From positions 1-5,350 of the forward strand of contig CACZSA010000413.1 of assembly GCA_902783705.1 (NCBI GenBank): DNA of 5,350 nucleotides, in the 5' to 3' direction. The notes beneath the pieces are model-generated. The model searched no databases. It saw only the letters and a list, made by a program, of their open reading frames with translations, and was not told the origin of the DNA. The translations under genes and the position numbers were made by a program. This DNA is from an uncultured Ruminococcus sp. Lineage in GTDB: Bacteria > Bacillota > Clostridia > Oscillospirales > CAG-272. Shown in pieces: positions 5,241-5,350 of this stretch (positions are counted from its first letter, which is position 1; every line of letters begins with the position of its first letter).

Positions 5241-5264
5241 ATCGACCAAGTCGATAGTTTTTTT
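5241..5264 (+). terminator. Small intrinsic terminator candidate in the 3' flank
   Basis: ATCGAC (5241-5246) and GTCGAT (5250-5255) form a 6-bp stem with a three-base loop. AG and seven T residues (5258-5264) follow. The stem is short but the T-tract is the best in the region, so it may be a back-up terminator of the operon or the end of a small transcript. Confidence 0.5.
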
Positions 5265-5281
5265 GTCCTGCGCGGACGGCG

Positions 5282-5312
5282 CACAAGAGGCCTCCGGAGC
5301 CGGCCTCTTGTG
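5282..5312. repeat. Perfect 11-bp hairpin in the 3' flank
   Basis: CACAAGAGGCC (5282-5292) and GGCCTCTTGTG (5302-5312) are exact reverse complements around a 9-base loop. No T-tract follows on either strand, so it is not a standard terminator. The stem is strong enough to block exonucleases or act as a repeat-element hairpin. Confidence 0.65.
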
Positions 5313-5333
5313 AATCACCGCTCCCAAAGGAGA

Positions 5334-5349
5334 GGGAGGAGCGCCTCCC
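5334..5349. repeat. Short hairpin at the window edge
   Basis: GGGAGG (5334-5339) and CCTCCC (5344-5349) pair around a 4-base loop and reach the end of the window. It could be a terminator if T residues follow outside the window, which cannot be seen. Confidence 0.3.
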
Positions 5350-5350
5350 C

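Larger units (their letters stand above)
5074..5350. other. Non-coding 3' flank without a supported gene
   Basis: The 277 bases after the last stop hold the terminators, the direct repeats and the hairpins listed separately. Open frames across it on the minus strand carry a repeated RKRQRA peptide that only reflects the DNA repeat, and they lack a plausible start region, so no gene is called. Confidence 0.6.

Noticed and set aside
4522..5286. 254-codon minus-strand open frame across the last lipoprotein and the 3' flank
   Set aside because: It includes a repeated RKRQRA peptide that only reflects the DNA repeat, and most of it is antisense to the conserved lipoprotein.

Overview
The window looks like chromosomal DNA from a GC-rich (about 60-65% G+C by eye) low-branching Firmicute, most likely an uncultured gut-type Clostridia. 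This is inferred from strong AGGAGG Shine-Dalgarno sites, a sigma-A type promoter, lipoprotein signal peptides, and the style of the MsmX/UgpC-like and zinc-binding proteins. All genes I can support lie on the + strand. The longer minus-strand reading frames look like shadows of high-GC coding sequence.

Layout. Positions 2-124 are the last 40 codons of a MalK/UgpC/MsmX-type sugar ABC transporter ATPase, followed by a clear intrinsic terminator at 158-189. Positions 223-879 encode a complete metallo-beta-lactamase-fold hydrolase of the glyoxalase II-like group. The 264-base gap 880-1143 holds several inverted repeats, a probable terminator (998-1039) and a near-consensus promoter (1083-1111).

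That promoter heads an apparent six-gene zinc-uptake operon (1144-5073). Its first product is a 99-aa two-helix membrane protein with a His/Cys-rich external loop. It is followed by a ZnuA/AdcA-type substrate-binding lipoprotein, its ZnuC-type ATPase and its ZnuB-type permease. Last come two small, tandem, mutually related lipoproteins of unknown function that share a CxxxDAAxCC motif. The last four genes are tightly packed: 8 bases separate the znuA-like stop from the znuC-like start, and the remaining junctions overlap as ATGA, ATGA and TGATG. The one loose junction (1444-1534) contains a terminator-like hairpin enclosed by a perfect 10-bp inverted repeat that ends next to the znuA-like ribosome binding site, which suggests attenuation or mRNA processing.

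How the genes may work together: the ZnuA-like lipoprotein captures the metal outside the membrane and passes it to ZnuB, with ZnuC powering import. The three uncharacterised proteins are all predicted to expose cysteines outside the membrane, so they are candidates for metal capture, delivery or sensing. That role is inferred from gene order and motifs only.

The 3' flank (5074-5350) carries no convincing gene. It holds two candidate terminators, a 21-base direct repeat 75 bases apart, and a perfect 11-bp hairpin, so it looks like repeat-rich intergenic DNA.
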